A stretch of 41,428 nucleotides of DNA, from assembly GCA_017475045.1 (NCBI GenBank), contig JAFVGH010000059.1:1-41428 (forward strand), written 5' to 3'. Made by a program: the position numbers and the translations under genes. Under the pieces are notes generated by a model. It was not told the DNA's origin and searched no databases. It worked only from the letters and a program-made list of their open reading frames with translations. This stretch comes from Fibrobacter sp. Its GTDB lineage: Bacteria > Fibrobacterota > Fibrobacteria > Fibrobacterales > Fibrobacteraceae. This document shows positions 1 through 8,212 of the stretch, one piece after another (positions within the stretch are counted from its first letter, which is position 1; each line of letters starts with the position of its first letter).

Positions 1-2
1 AC

Positions 3-1508
3 GAAATCCGCGGATTCTTACGCCAGCCGCTGAACGACCTCTGCATCAGCCGCCCGAAGGCACGCCTCAGCTGGGGCATTCCGCTGCCGTTCGACACCGA
101 CTACGTGACCTACGTTTGGTTCGACGCCTTGCTCAACTACGTGAGCGCCTCGACCGCCTTCCACAAGACTTACGCCGACGGCACGCCGATTTGGCCCGCT
201 ACTTATCACCTGATCGGTAAGGATATTTTGACGACTCACAGCGTGTACTGGCCGACCATGCTCATGGCTCTCGACATTCCGCTTCCGCAGCATATTCTGG
301 CCCACGGCTGGTGGCTCGTGAACGGCGGCGAAAAGATGAGCAAGTCCGCAGGCAACGTGGTGAACCCCATGGACTACATGGAAAAGTACGGCATCGACGC
401 GTTCCGCTACTTCCTCGCCCGCGAAATGGTCGTCGGTCAGGACGCCAACTTCACCCACGACGCCTTCGTGCGCCGCATCAACAGCGACCTCGCCAACGAC
501 CTCGGCAACGTGCTGAACCGCGTGCACCGCTTGGTCATCACGAACTTTGAAGGCAAGCTCCCTGCCGCCACCGCTACTGGCGACGCCGAAAAGGAAGTCA
601 TCGACCTTGCGAACAAGGTGATTGCCGAAATCAAGGAAGGCCTGCCGCAGGCTCGCCTCTCCCAGTCTATCGAAACCATCATGCAGCTCGTGCGTAGCAT
701 CAACCGCTATCTCGAAGTCAAGGCCCCGTGGAAGCTCGCCAAGGACGAAACCAAGAAAGACGAACTCGCAACCGTTCTTTACATTTCTGCCGAAGCAGTT
801 CGTCTTTCCCTCTGCTTGCTGTGGCCGGTGATTCCCGCCAAGGCAGAAGAAGGCCTCGCCATGATCGGCTGCAAGTTCCAGAGCGCCGACGACCTCGCCT
901 GGGGAATCCTCAAGGGTGGCGAAGCGTTCGGCGAAGGCAAGCCGCTTTTCCCGCGTATCGAAGAAGAAGTCAAGAAGCAGGAACCGCAGCCGAAGCCCAA
1001 GCAGAACAAGCCGCTGATGGCTGCCGACGTGCCCGCCGCTATGGACATGCGCGTCGCCCAAATCAAGGAAGTGGCCGACCATCCGGATGCCACGAGCCTC
1101 TACGTACTCAAGGTGGACGCCGGTGAAGGCGAACTCCGCACCATCTGCAGCGGCCTCAAGAACAGCTACAAGGCGGTCGAACTCCAGGACCGCAAGATTT
1201 TGCTGTTCGCGAACCTCAAGCCGAGCGCTCTCCGCGGTATCATGAGCCAGGGCATGCTCTTTGCGGGCGACCTCGACAACGAAGCTCATACCTGCCGCCT
1301 CGTCTCTGTACCTGAAGACGCCAAGCCCGGTGACCGCGCCCTCTTCAAGGGTGTAGCACCCAGCGAACCGCGCGAACTCAAGGTGAAGGACTTCGAGAAG
1401 ATCGTACTCTCCGTGAAGGGTGGCGCTGTGTTCTGCGATGCTCTCGCTCTCGAAGTGAACGGCAAGCCGGTCACCTGCGACGTGGCCGACGGCAACGGCG
1501 TGCACTAA
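3..1508 (+). CDS. metG: Methionyl-tRNA synthetase, C-terminal part (5' end outside window)
   Basis: Charges tRNA-Met with methionine in the cytoplasm. The reading frame is open from the first bases, so the N-terminal part of the Rossmann fold with the HIGH motif lies upstream of the window; 501 codons are visible. Seen here: the second half of the catalytic domain with YVWFDALLNY, the KMSKS loop (GEKMSKSAGNVV, near base 330-365), the alpha-helical anticodon-binding domain, a Lys/Pro-rich linker (around 965-1015), and a C-terminal OB-fold tRNA-binding domain starting near base 1035 (MDMRVAQIKEVADHPDA, then ICSGLKN and SQGMLFAG). That OB fold is the homodimerising domain of long MetG types. About 50 residues follow the OB fold. 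The gene ends with TAA at 1506-1508, immediately followed by a repeat element and then a terminator. Confidence 0.96.
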   Translation, partial: EIRGFLRQPLNDLCISRPKARLSWGIPLPFDTDYVTYVWFDALLNYVSASTAFHKTYADGTPIWPATYHLIGKDILTTHSVYWPTMLMALDIPLPQHILAHGWWLVNGGEKMSKSAGNVVNPMDYMEKYGIDAFRYFLAREMVVGQDANFTHDAFVRRINSDLANDLGNVLNRVHRLVITNFEGKLPAATATGDAEKEVIDLANKVIAEIKEGLPQARLSQSIETIMQLVRSINRYLEVKAPWKLAKDETKKDELATVLYISAEAVRLSLCLLWPVIPAKAEEGLAMIGCKFQSADDLAWGILKGGEAFGEGKPLFPRIEEEVKKQEPQPKPKQNKPLMAADVPAAMDMRVAQIKEVADHPDATSLYVLKVDAGEGELRTICSGLKNSYKAVELQDRKILLFANLKPSALRGIMSQGMLFAGDLDNEAHTCRLVSVPEDAKPGDRALFKGVAPSEPRELKVKDFEKIVLSVKGGAVFCDALALEVNGKPVTCDVADGNGVH

Positions 1509-1601
1509 ATGACCGCTCGGGCTAAATTCGGGAAACGTTTCTCTGGTTAGCACTCGCTCTCGCCTTCGACGACTCGTTAATACGAGTCGCCTACGGCTCA
1601 C
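1509..1601 (+). repeat. Stop-codon-anchored intergenic repeat, copy 1
   Basis: This stretch of about 93 bp starts directly after the metG stop codon and closely matches a stretch on the minus strand at 35144-35237; a shorter match is at 37002-37063 (minus). Shared blocks include GACCG.TCG, AATTCGGG, GGTTAGC, CTCGCC and a perfect palindrome with arms CGACTCGT/ACGAGTCG at 1570-1589, followed by a CGGCTCAC block. All three copies lie immediately 3' of a gene and in the same orientation as that gene. Confidence 0.8.
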
Positions 1602-1636
1602 AGGAAATAAAGAATCATATACTATTCTTGAAAGAG

Positions 1637-1665
1637 CCTTCGAATTATTTTCGGAGGTTTTTTTT
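1637..1665 (+). terminator. Rho-independent terminator after metG
   Basis: An 8-bp stem (CCTTCGAA paired with TTCGGAGG, with one T-G pair and a 5-nt loop) at 1637-1657 is followed directly by eight T residues (1658-1665). It ends metG transcription just before the promoter-like box of the next gene. Confidence 0.8.
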
Positions 1666-1666
1666 G

Positions 1667-1672
1667 TATATT
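1667..1672 (+). promoter_or_regulatory. Putative -10 box (TATATT) 7 nt before the next ATG
   Basis: TATATT is followed by seven bases and then the ATG at 1680. No Shine-Dalgarno sequence lies between, so a transcript from this box would start at or next to the ATG. The same arrangement recurs at other genes in this window. Confidence 0.45.
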
Positions 1673-1679
1673 ATCCTCC

Positions 1680-1874
1680 ATGAGCATTAAAGAAAACAAG
1701 ATATTCCTCTTTTGCAAGAACTACCTCAAATCCTTGAATTGGATCATCCTGCTGGGTATTGCAGCCTTTAGCATTGCACTTGCAATCGTGAACAACATCC
1801 GCGTAGATGACGCCAAGTCTGTGGACTGGATTGGTTCCCAGGAAATCCTGGAAAAACCGGCGGATATTCTCTAA
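1680..1874 (+). CDS. Small single-pass membrane protein, function unknown
   Basis: A 64-residue protein with a basic N-terminus (MSIKENKIFLFCKNYLK), one hydrophobic segment at about residues 20-38 (WIILLGIAAFSIALAIV) and a short acidic tail ending in EILEKPADIL. The layout, a membrane anchor followed by the beginning of an extracytoplasmic part, resembles the first 60 residues of membrane-anchored rhodanese-like proteins, but no rhodanese domain or active-site cysteine follows. It may therefore be a genuine small protein or a relic of a longer one. It is followed after 15 bp, with AGGGGG as ribosome-binding site, by a MauE/DoxX-like gene in the same frame, so the two are probably co-transcribed. 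No function can be assigned. Confidence 0.55.
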   Translation: MSIKENKIFLFCKNYLKSLNWIILLGIAAFSIALAIVNNIRVDDAKSVDWIGSQEILEKPADIL

Positions 1875-1889
1875 AAGGGGGCAAAAAAA

Positions 1890-2600
1890 ATGATTGATTG
1901 TTTTCAGCCTCAGAACCGCATTCGTTCTACCATTTCAGGGATACTTCTGCTGATTGCTTCTTTCTTTGTAGCCGTATGCGTTGCCGAAATAAGTTTTCCA
2001 GAAACGTTCTTGACCTTTACAGACCAAGATTGGCTTATCGACATGTGGCCTAAGGCTTATCGCTACAATATCCAGGTGGGCCTTGGGGCCCTAATTGTGG
2101 CCTGCGCGTTTATTTTGCCAGCATATAAGATTCAGAAGGATTTCTCTATCCGTGCCCTTGAGACCCTTTGTCGCATTGGCATCGGAGGCATGTTCATCTT
2201 CGCTTCAATCTTCAAAATTCAAAACCCGCATGAATTTGCTGTTCTTGTTGCTCAGTACCAGTTTTTTCCGGCACTTCACCTGGAATTCCTGAACAACTTC
2301 TTTGCCCTTGTTTACCCGCAATTTGAGCTCTGGTTTGGCCTTGCCATGATTGTCTCGCCTTTTGTGCGGGAGTCTGCCCTTGCTATTTTCGGGATGTTCG
2401 TAAGCTTTATTATCGCCCTCAGCTGGGCGCTCTACCATGACTTGGGCATCACCTGCGGATGCTTCGAGATTGAGGGAGCCGCCGACAAGGCAGAAACATG
2501 GACCAGCCTTATCCGTGACCTCATTTTGATTTGGCCTACCCTTTGGCTTGCTACCCGCAAGAACAAGAGCCTGATTTCTATCTGGAAGGCCTCCAAGTGA
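1890..2600 (+). CDS. MauE/DoxX-like integral membrane protein
   Basis: A 236-residue protein with several hydrophobic segments (about residues 13-32, 50-70, 88-108, 130-150, 160-180, 205-220). The central LCRIGIGGMFIFASIFKIQNP segment is typical of the four-helix DoxX/MauE membrane fold, and a Cys-Gly-Cys-Phe motif (ITCGCFEIEG) sits in the last loop, as in MauE-type proteins. Family members are thought to help with redox or thiol chemistry at the membrane, for example electron delivery for disulfide formation, but the substrate here is unknown. The ATG follows an AGGGGG ribosome-binding site. Its TGA overlaps the GTG start of the Nudix gene (GTGA at 2597-2600), which points to translational coupling. 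Confidence 0.75.
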   Translation: MIDCFQPQNRIRSTISGILLLIASFFVAVCVAEISFPETFLTFTDQDWLIDMWPKAYRYNIQVGLGALIVACAFILPAYKIQKDFSIRALETLCRIGIGGMFIFASIFKIQNPHEFAVLVAQYQFFPALHLEFLNNFFALVYPQFELWFGLAMIVSPFVRESALAIFGMFVSFIIALSWALYHDLGITCGCFEIEGAADKAETWTSLIRDLILIWPTLWLATRKNKSLISIWKASK

Positions 2601-3085
2601 TCAACACATCCCTTTGTTATATCGAGCAGGATGGAAAATACCTGCTGCTCCACCGTGTCAAGAAAAAGGACGACATCAACAAGGACAAATGGATTGGCAT
2701 TGGCGGGAAATTCGAGGAAAACGAATCTCCCGAAGATTGCATTATACGAGAAGCCCTTGAAGAAACCGGATTAACGATTGTCCCTAAATACCGTGGGATA
2801 GTAACCTTTATTTCCGACGGCACGAACGAAACGGAATTCATGCATCTCTTTACGGCACGGGAATTCTCCGGGAATCTAAAAGATTGCGATGAAGGCGTTC
2901 TAGAATGGATTCCGAAAGAAAAATTCGCCCAACTCCCCCATTGGGACGGAGATATGATTTTTCTCTCGCTTTTAAATCAGGATGTCCCATTTTTCTCGTT
3001 AAAGCTTACCTACCATAAGGATGTCCTCACTGAGGCTATTCTTGACGGGAAGGCCGTACGCTACCAAGATTATAGCCTCGCCTAA
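2597..3085 (+). CDS. Nudix hydrolase (MutT-like)
   Basis: A 162-residue Nudix protein that should hydrolyse a nucleoside diphosphate linked to another moiety. The full Nudix box is visible as GKFEEN-E-SPEDCII-REALEETGL, fitting GX5EX7REUXEEXGU with the catalytic glutamates intact. The upstream strand starts with INTSLCYIEQDGKYLLLHR, like MutT/8-oxo-dGTPase family members, and the later EFMHLFTAREFSG block fits the substrate-side strands. The chosen start is GTG at 2597, which overlaps the previous gene's TGA; the upstream in-frame codons lie inside the previous gene and encode nothing Nudix-like. The exact substrate (8-oxo-dGTP or another) cannot be read from the sequence. It ends 4 bp from the convergent outer-membrane gene. 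Confidence 0.88.
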   Translation: MINTSLCYIEQDGKYLLLHRVKKKDDINKDKWIGIGGKFEENESPEDCIIREALEETGLTIVPKYRGIVTFISDGTNETEFMHLFTAREFSGNLKDCDEGVLEWIPKEKFAQLPHWDGDMIFLSLLNQDVPFFSLKLTYHKDVLTEAILDGKAVRYQDYSLA

Positions 3086-3089
3086 TCCA

Positions 3090-4553
3090 TCACTTGAATT
3101 CCGGAACAATGGTAAGAATCAAATTTACACCATGAAGTCCGTGGAAACCCACCTGACACCGGAACAAATACATCTCAGGCATTCTAACACGGATACCGAA
3201 TCCCCAAGAATTGTAGAATTTGTCAAAATCGAATTCTTTCACTTTTTCTGCATGCAAACCGTATTCATCAAATAACACACCATCCACAAAACGGTCTATG
3301 GGCCAACGATACTCGGCACTTAGGCCCATAAGATGGAAAGCAGACCATTCATCAGCATAACCACGTAGCGGGTATCTTGCATTCATAGATGGGAAGGCAT
3401 TGAAAGGAGCTCCACCCTTTTCCATTTCCCACATATTTTCCATTCTAAATTGGAACGCGAGAACCCTTCTTTCAAGAAGCGTTTCCCTTATGTTCTCTGG
3501 TCGCCATACACGAAGGACTTCATCCCACGAAAAGTCAGTATAAAATTTACGGCTCTGCCTAGCTTCCCTCGCCGATAGAATATATTGCTTGGCATTTCCC
3601 AAATAGAAATAGTGCTGCCATATGAGGGTATTGGCGATATAGTCATGATTTTTTTTGCTTTTTTCAACGCCTTCAAATCCGTCATATTCCGGGGCAAAAT
3701 TGTACTCTCCCGAAATAATAATTCTGTCACCCTTTGATGGGGCATACGGGAAATTCAAATCATCATAAACTAGAGAAAGGGCAACAGAATATTGTCTAGA
3801 GGATTGGTATAAGCCGCGATCTGCTATAGGGAAAATGTCATCATTCAGAACACTATCCTTAGCATTGTCAGGGATACTTGCGTCAATAAACATTTGAGTT
3901 GTCGACAATTCCACATTTATTTTTTTTGAACTGGTCAAAGGAGCGCCAATTCTCCATTGAAAGCTCATTATAGAATCGGGTTGTACAAAAGCATTCTTTG
4001 TTCCCGGGATAATAAACACGTCATCGCTATCCCAGTCTAGTTTGTAGCGGAAGCCAACAAATAAAGGCAAGCCAAAAGGTTCTTGCTTAGTATATCGATC
4101 TGACAAGTATACGTCCCCATTGGCATAATAACTGCCCTGCAGCACAAGGTAATCCCTCGCAAAGACAAGGCTTCTATGACGATAAGTCATACCCAACTGC
4201 GTCTGGGATCCCGGTTTCAGGTTCATTGTGGGGTAAACGATAATCTTCTTTTCTTCACCGAATGTAACCAGTTCTACAGATTTTTCCATAACACCGTTGT
4301 TGATGGCATACTGGACGGGTGCGGAAACGGGGTAAACGGCAGCATTCAGAACCGATTGTACAAAGCTACTGACGGACCACAGGAATCCCTCGTTACTTTC
4401 GGTATTGACCTTTGACGAATCACTTGACTGCTTAGACTCATCGGCAAAGGCTGGATTAATCAAAAACAAGAGAAACAGCCCAAAAACCAGAGGCCATATG
4501 GACCTTTGCAGATAACCTGAGTTACGCCCTTTATTTTTAGGACTTAAATTCAT
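3090..4553 (-). CDS. Omp85/D15-like outer-membrane beta-barrel protein without POTRA domains
   Basis: About 487 residues from the ATG at 4553 (a TTG four codons upstream is possible). The N-terminus carries a basic stretch, a hydrophobic core (IWPLVFGLFLLFLI) and a likely signal-peptidase site after PAFA. After a short Ser/Asn-rich spacer the rest alternates polar and apolar residues with many Tyr/Trp/Phe, as in a transmembrane barrel. The segment NARYPLRGYADEW followed by LSAEYRWPI matches the RGY plus EYR-P-I signature of the Omp85/bacterial surface antigen (D15) barrel. No POTRA repeats precede the barrel, so it is more like a compact D15-type pore or lipid-transfer barrel than BamA itself. 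It is transcribed divergently from an RND/MMPL exporter. Confidence 0.7.
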   Translation of the reverse strand: MNLSPKNKGRNSGYLQRSIWPLVFGLFLLFLINPAFADESKQSSDSSKVNTESNEGFLWSVSSFVQSVLNAAVYPVSAPVQYAINNGVMEKSVELVTFGEEKKIIVYPTMNLKPGSQTQLGMTYRHRSLVFARDYLVLQGSYYANGDVYLSDRYTKQEPFGLPLFVGFRYKLDWDSDDVFIIPGTKNAFVQPDSIMSFQWRIGAPLTSSKKINVELSTTQMFIDASIPDNAKDSVLNDDIFPIADRGLYQSSRQYSVALSLVYDDLNFPYAPSKGDRIIISGEYNFAPEYDGFEGVEKSKKNHDYIANTLIWQHYFYLGNAKQYILSAREARQSRKFYTDFSWDEVLRVWRPENIRETLLERRVLAFQFRMENMWEMEKGGAPFNAFPSMNARYPLRGYADEWSAFHLMGLSAEYRWPIDRFVDGVLFDEYGLHAEKVKEFDFDKFYNSWGFGIRVRMPEMYLFRCQVGFHGLHGVNLILTIVPEFK

Positions 4554-4563
4554 TCTGGAACAC

Positions 4564-4577
4564 AATATAATTATATT
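4564..4577. promoter_or_regulatory. Palindromic shared -10 region of a divergent gene pair
   Basis: AATATAATTATATT is a perfect 14-bp palindrome. Read on the plus strand it gives TATATT (4572-4577), 7 nt before the ATG at 4585. Read on the minus strand it gives TATATT (4569-4564), 10 nt before the ATG at 4553. Only 31 bp separate the two start codons, so both promoters must use this site and each transcript would be nearly leaderless. Confidence 0.5.
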
Positions 4578-4584
4578 TCAACTG

Positions 4585-7017
4585 ATGTTTTCGCTAGTCA
4601 CAAAAATCATCAAAAGAGCAACTCAATATCCGATTGCCATATTGGTTTTTTCCCTTATTCTAGCGTTACTTTCTATTTATCCTGTAGAAAATTTACGATG
4701 GGAACTGCAATTGCAGGATGCCCTGACCTCCAAAGGGAGCTCGCCCCTTTATTACCATGAAATAGAAGAAAAGTTTGGGGCCCTAGGAAGCCTGACGGTT
4801 GTCATGCAGTCTGACGACAGCTCCCTGAACTACTCCGCTGCCCGGGCTCTATATCAAGAATTGTTGATGGACTCAACGATTCATTTTGCCGAATTTGAAA
4901 CGGATATCGATTTCTACAAAAAACACAGCCTTCTTTTCATTGAAGAAAGTGACCTTGACACTATCGCGGAGAGGATCCGTATCTTACAAGAAAAAGTTAC
5001 CCTCGCCCACAACCCGCTGTATGTGGATATGAGCGATAAGGGACCAAGAAACCTTGATTCCAATAAGTCTAATGAATCTGTTGTTGACTTTACAGACCTG
5101 GAAAACAAGTATTTTTCCATTCTCTCCAGGACTCATGCCAGTAGCGATGGAAAAGTTCGGGTCGTAGACATTTATCCCAATAATTCCCTTTCAGACTTGC
5201 AGGCGAACCGTGCCCTACTGGGCAAGGTCAAGTCGTTCTTCAAGGATAATTCCGCTTACAAGTCTATAGATGTCTATTATACGGGCAAGGTTTATGACAC
5301 CATTCAAACGGGCCGTACCTTGCTCCCTGAAGCGAAGTTTGCCGGTAAAATTACGGCTTTGTTCATCTTGTTGCTCTTTATCATCCATTTCTACAAGCAA
5401 CCACAGTTAATTCTTGTTTCGGCCATACCTGTAGGATTACCAATCCTGTATACCCTTGCCTTAGCCTGGTTACTATACGGCCGTATCAATGTCTTTACCC
5501 TGTTGCTTGCGCTGGTTTTGCCGGGCCAAGCCTGTCAGATTATAAGCCATATCCTGAACCGTTACTTCATTGAAAGAACCCGCAACCTGAGCCCCAAGCT
5601 TTGCATTGAAAGCGCAGTTCTTGGCATTGGCCCTTCTACGGCCGTCTCTGCAGGGATTATGGCATCCATCTTTATTTGCTTGATTATCGTCCCTGTGGCA
5701 GGTATTCGGGAACTAGGCGTTTTGGGAGCCATCGGAAGCCTTTTGAACTGGTCTTTCACCCTGCTCATTTCTACATCCCTTTTACAACTTTTCCAGCGTA
5801 AGAAACCATTCACCGTCAACAGCTTCCGCTTTCAGCGGGTGTTCAAGATTACGCTCCTGTCTTACCGCACTAATGGGATTATCATTACCGTCTTGTCAAT
5901 ATTAAGCCTCGCAGCTCTAATCTATGGTGGAGTAAACCTAAAGTTTCTCTATGACTTTAGGCAGACGGAACTCCCTAGAGAAGAGCGAATGGCGGACTCC
6001 CTAATTGCCGAGACAGGCTTCCCTCAATACGACCCCGTTATCGTCATGATGTCCAGGGACAATGGAGACGAGCTTTACAAAAGGTTTAAGCAACTCAAGT
6101 CCAATGGAAAGATCCCCAATATTGAGAAAGTCTATACATTAAGCGCGTTCTCGCCCAAGAATCAGATCCATAAGAAAGAAAAACTGAAAAAAATCCAAGA
6201 ATTCCTTACTAATGACATATTGCAGCAATTGGATTCCACAGAACGGCTGAATGTCTCTAAAATTTCTGAAATTCTCTACAGATACGATTTTGATGAAGAT
6301 GACCAGCCTGAAAACATTCGCGGAAAATTCAGCGACATCGATGGGAAAGCCGGAGCCTTTGCCTTTATCTTTTCGAACATCAATCCGGATAATGGACTGG
6401 AATGTAGGCATCTTGCGAAAGACCTATCCCTGTTAAATTCCGATGATAGCAGTGCTTACAAGATGACTGGGGTTCCTGTAATTCGGGCCAAATTCCTGGA
6501 TTTGGTACTCTCCAATGTAGACAAGACCATTTTCTTCGGTTCCGTATTGGTCTGGTTCTTCTTGCTATTCTTCTACAACCGATTCAGCAGGGCCATTTTT
6601 ACCATACTCCCCTCTGTCTTTGCCATGAGCTGGCTTTTGGCCTTAATTAACGTTCTTGGAATCAAACTCTCTGTGTATAGCACTATCGCCTTCCCCATTT
6701 TGATTGGTGCAAGCGTCGACGGCTCAATCCAATTGTGGACTGCCTATTACGAAAAACGCAAGGGTACTGCCTTGACGTTACTCCAGGGGAAAGCATTCTC
6801 CATCTCTATAAGCCAGATGGCCTCTATGATAGGAACATACGGATTACTGATGTCTTCTCATCCGGGCCTGAAAAGCATTGGTCAGATTTCATTTATTGGC
6901 TTGATTTGTATATCCATCGCCCAGTTCACTATGTTTTCACTGATCGCAGGTTCTTTGGATAACTACAGAATTTTGCAAAGACAGAAGAAAGAAAATGCCC
7001 AAAAGTCTCTCGAATAG
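4585..7017 (+). CDS. RND-superfamily exporter, MMPL/HAE3 type
   Basis: An 810-residue inner-membrane protein with the duplicated RND layout: one N-terminal helix (about 15-33), a large extracytoplasmic loop (about 35-230), a block of five helices (about 235-400), a seventh helix (about 425-450), a second large loop (about 455-645) and a final helix block (about 650-795). A polar residue in a late helix (FPILIGASVDGS) fits the proton-relay region of MMPL/patched-like proteins. Family members export lipids, hopanoids or other hydrophobic compounds using the proton gradient. The partner gene on the other strand encodes an Omp85-like barrel, so a trans-envelope export function is plausible but unproven. 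Its 3' end overlaps the aminotransferase gene by 23 bp. Confidence 0.85.
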   Translation: MFSLVTKIIKRATQYPIAILVFSLILALLSIYPVENLRWELQLQDALTSKGSSPLYYHEIEEKFGALGSLTVVMQSDDSSLNYSAARALYQELLMDSTIHFAEFETDIDFYKKHSLLFIEESDLDTIAERIRILQEKVTLAHNPLYVDMSDKGPRNLDSNKSNESVVDFTDLENKYFSILSRTHASSDGKVRVVDIYPNNSLSDLQANRALLGKVKSFFKDNSAYKSIDVYYTGKVYDTIQTGRTLLPEAKFAGKITALFILLLFIIHFYKQPQLILVSAIPVGLPILYTLALAWLLYGRINVFTLLLALVLPGQACQIISHILNRYFIERTRNLSPKLCIESAVLGIGPSTAVSAGIMASIFICLIIVPVAGIRELGVLGAIGSLLNWSFTLLISTSLLQLFQRKKPFTVNSFRFQRVFKITLLSYRTNGIIITVLSILSLAALIYGGVNLKFLYDFRQTELPREERMADSLIAETGFPQYDPVIVMMSRDNGDELYKRFKQLKSNGKIPNIEKVYTLSAFSPKNQIHKKEKLKKIQEFLTNDILQQLDSTERLNVSKISEILYRYDFDEDDQPENIRGKFSDIDGKAGAFAFIFSNINPDNGLECRHLAKDLSLLNSDDSSAYKMTGVPVIRAKFLDLVLSNVDKTIFFGSVLVWFFLLFFYNRFSRAIFTILPSVFAMSWLLALINVLGIKLSVYSTIAFPILIGASVDGSIQLWTAYYEKRKGTALTLLQGKAFSISISQMASMIGTYGLLMSSHPGLKSIGQISFIGLICISIAQFTMFSLIAGSLDNYRILQRQKKENAQKSLE

Positions 7018-8191
7018 AACTCTGAATATTGCCGCCTCCTTGACGGTTGCCGTCGATAGCCTCGCCAAGAAAATGATTTCTGAAGGCAAGGACGTGGTTA
7101 GTCTTGGTGCCGGAGAACCGGACTTTCCGACTCCGGAGCCCATCTGCAAAGCGGCCCATGATGCCATAGACCGCGGAAAGACCCGCTACACAGCCCCCGT
7201 GGGCATTCTGGAACTTCGAAAAAAAATCTGTGAGAAGCTGTCCAAAGAAAATGGACTTTCCTATGAACCAGAGCAGATTACGGTAACCAGCGGAGCAAAG
7301 CATGCGGTGTTCAATTCCCTTGCCGCCTTGATCAATCCCGGTGACGAAGTGATTATCCCGGCCCCCTATTGGGTTACTTACCCTGAATTGGTAAAATGGC
7401 TGGGCGGTGTTCCTGTGTTTATCAACGGAGCACAGAAAAATGACTTCAAGATTACAGCAGAACAGCTAAAAGAAGCCGTGAACGAAAAGACAAAGGCCAT
7501 TCTGATCAACAACCCCTGTAATCCTACAGGGTGCGTATACAGCAGAAATGAACTGGAGTCCCTTGCAAAGGTCATCGTAGAAAACGACATTTACTGCATT
7601 TCTGATGAAGTGTACGAGTATTTCGTATATCAGGGTTCCTTTACCAGTATTGCCGCCATTGAAGGCATGAAGGACCGCTCCATTGTTATTAACGGATTCT
7701 CTAAGTCTTACTGTATGACCGGTTGGCGTGTAGGTTACAATGCCTCCCCCGCCCCCATAGCCAAGATTATCGGGAAAATTCAGGGCCAGGCCACCCACCA
7801 TCCCAGCAATATCGCCCAGTATGCCGCCATCGGGGCCCTGGAAATGGGCAATAGCCAGTCCCTCAAGATGCGAGATGTATTCCGCAAGCGTAGGGACTTT
7901 ATGGTGTCAAGAATCGGAGCCACCCTCGGTCAGCAGCTGAGCGCTCCCGAAGGAGCCTTCTACCTGTTTGCCCCCGTCAGTTCCGTCTATGGACGTACAA
8001 CGCCTGAGGGAAAGACAATCAAGGGCTCTGTAGACCTGTGCCAGTACATTCTTCAAAGTCAGGGACTTGCCATCGTTCCAGGAGCAGCCTTTGGCAACGA
8101 CAGCTGCGTACGTTTTTCCTATGCCGCCAGTGACGAGAATCTCGAGAAGGCATGTAGGCGTTTCGATGCCGCCATCAAGAGCTTGAAATAG
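6995..8191 (+). CDS. PLP-dependent aspartate/aromatic aminotransferase, class I
   Basis: A 398-residue cytosolic aminotransferase of fold type I. It most likely transfers the amino group between aspartate (or a related amino acid) and 2-oxoglutarate. Visible signatures are SLGAGEPDFPTPEPI near the N-terminus, NNPCNPTGCVYS (with the PLP-contacting Asn and Pro), ISDEVYEYFVY (the Asp that binds the pyridine nitrogen), the PLP lysine in GFSKSYCMTGWRVGY (Lys about 237), and the C-terminal CVRFSYAAS arginine that binds the substrate carboxylate. The motifs fit the I-gamma aspartate aminotransferases of many bacteria. The start overlaps the exporter gene by 23 bp, so the two are probably on one transcript. 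Confidence 0.93.
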   Translation: MPKSLSNRTLNIAASLTVAVDSLAKKMISEGKDVVSLGAGEPDFPTPEPICKAAHDAIDRGKTRYTAPVGILELRKKICEKLSKENGLSYEPEQITVTSGAKHAVFNSLAALINPGDEVIIPAPYWVTYPELVKWLGGVPVFINGAQKNDFKITAEQLKEAVNEKTKAILINNPCNPTGCVYSRNELESLAKVIVENDIYCISDEVYEYFVYQGSFTSIAAIEGMKDRSIVINGFSKSYCMTGWRVGYNASPAPIAKIIGKIQGQATHHPSNIAQYAAIGALEMGNSQSLKMRDVFRKRRDFMVSRIGATLGQQLSAPEGAFYLFAPVSSVYGRTTPEGKTIKGSVDLCQYILQSQGLAIVPGAAFGNDSCVRFSYAASDENLEKACRRFDAAIKSLK

Positions 8192-8197
8192 ATTTTG

Positions 8198-8203
8198 TAG
8201 AAT
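8198..8203 (+). promoter_or_regulatory. Putative -10 box (TAGAAT) before the FHA-ABC gene
   Basis: TAGAAT is followed by nine bases and the ATG at 8213, with no Shine-Dalgarno sequence between. This is the same TANNNT-short gap-ATG layout seen at other genes here, and suggests a promoter for the transporter/kinase pair separate from the aminotransferase. Confidence 0.35.
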
Positions 8204-8212
8204 AGCTGCGCC

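Noticed and set aside
18..1601. Long minus-strand reading frame of 527 codons opposite metG
   Set aside because: It is antisense to a well-supported enzyme, its composition (many His, Val, Arg, Gly) is typical of a shadow frame over G/C-rich codons, and no family is recognised.
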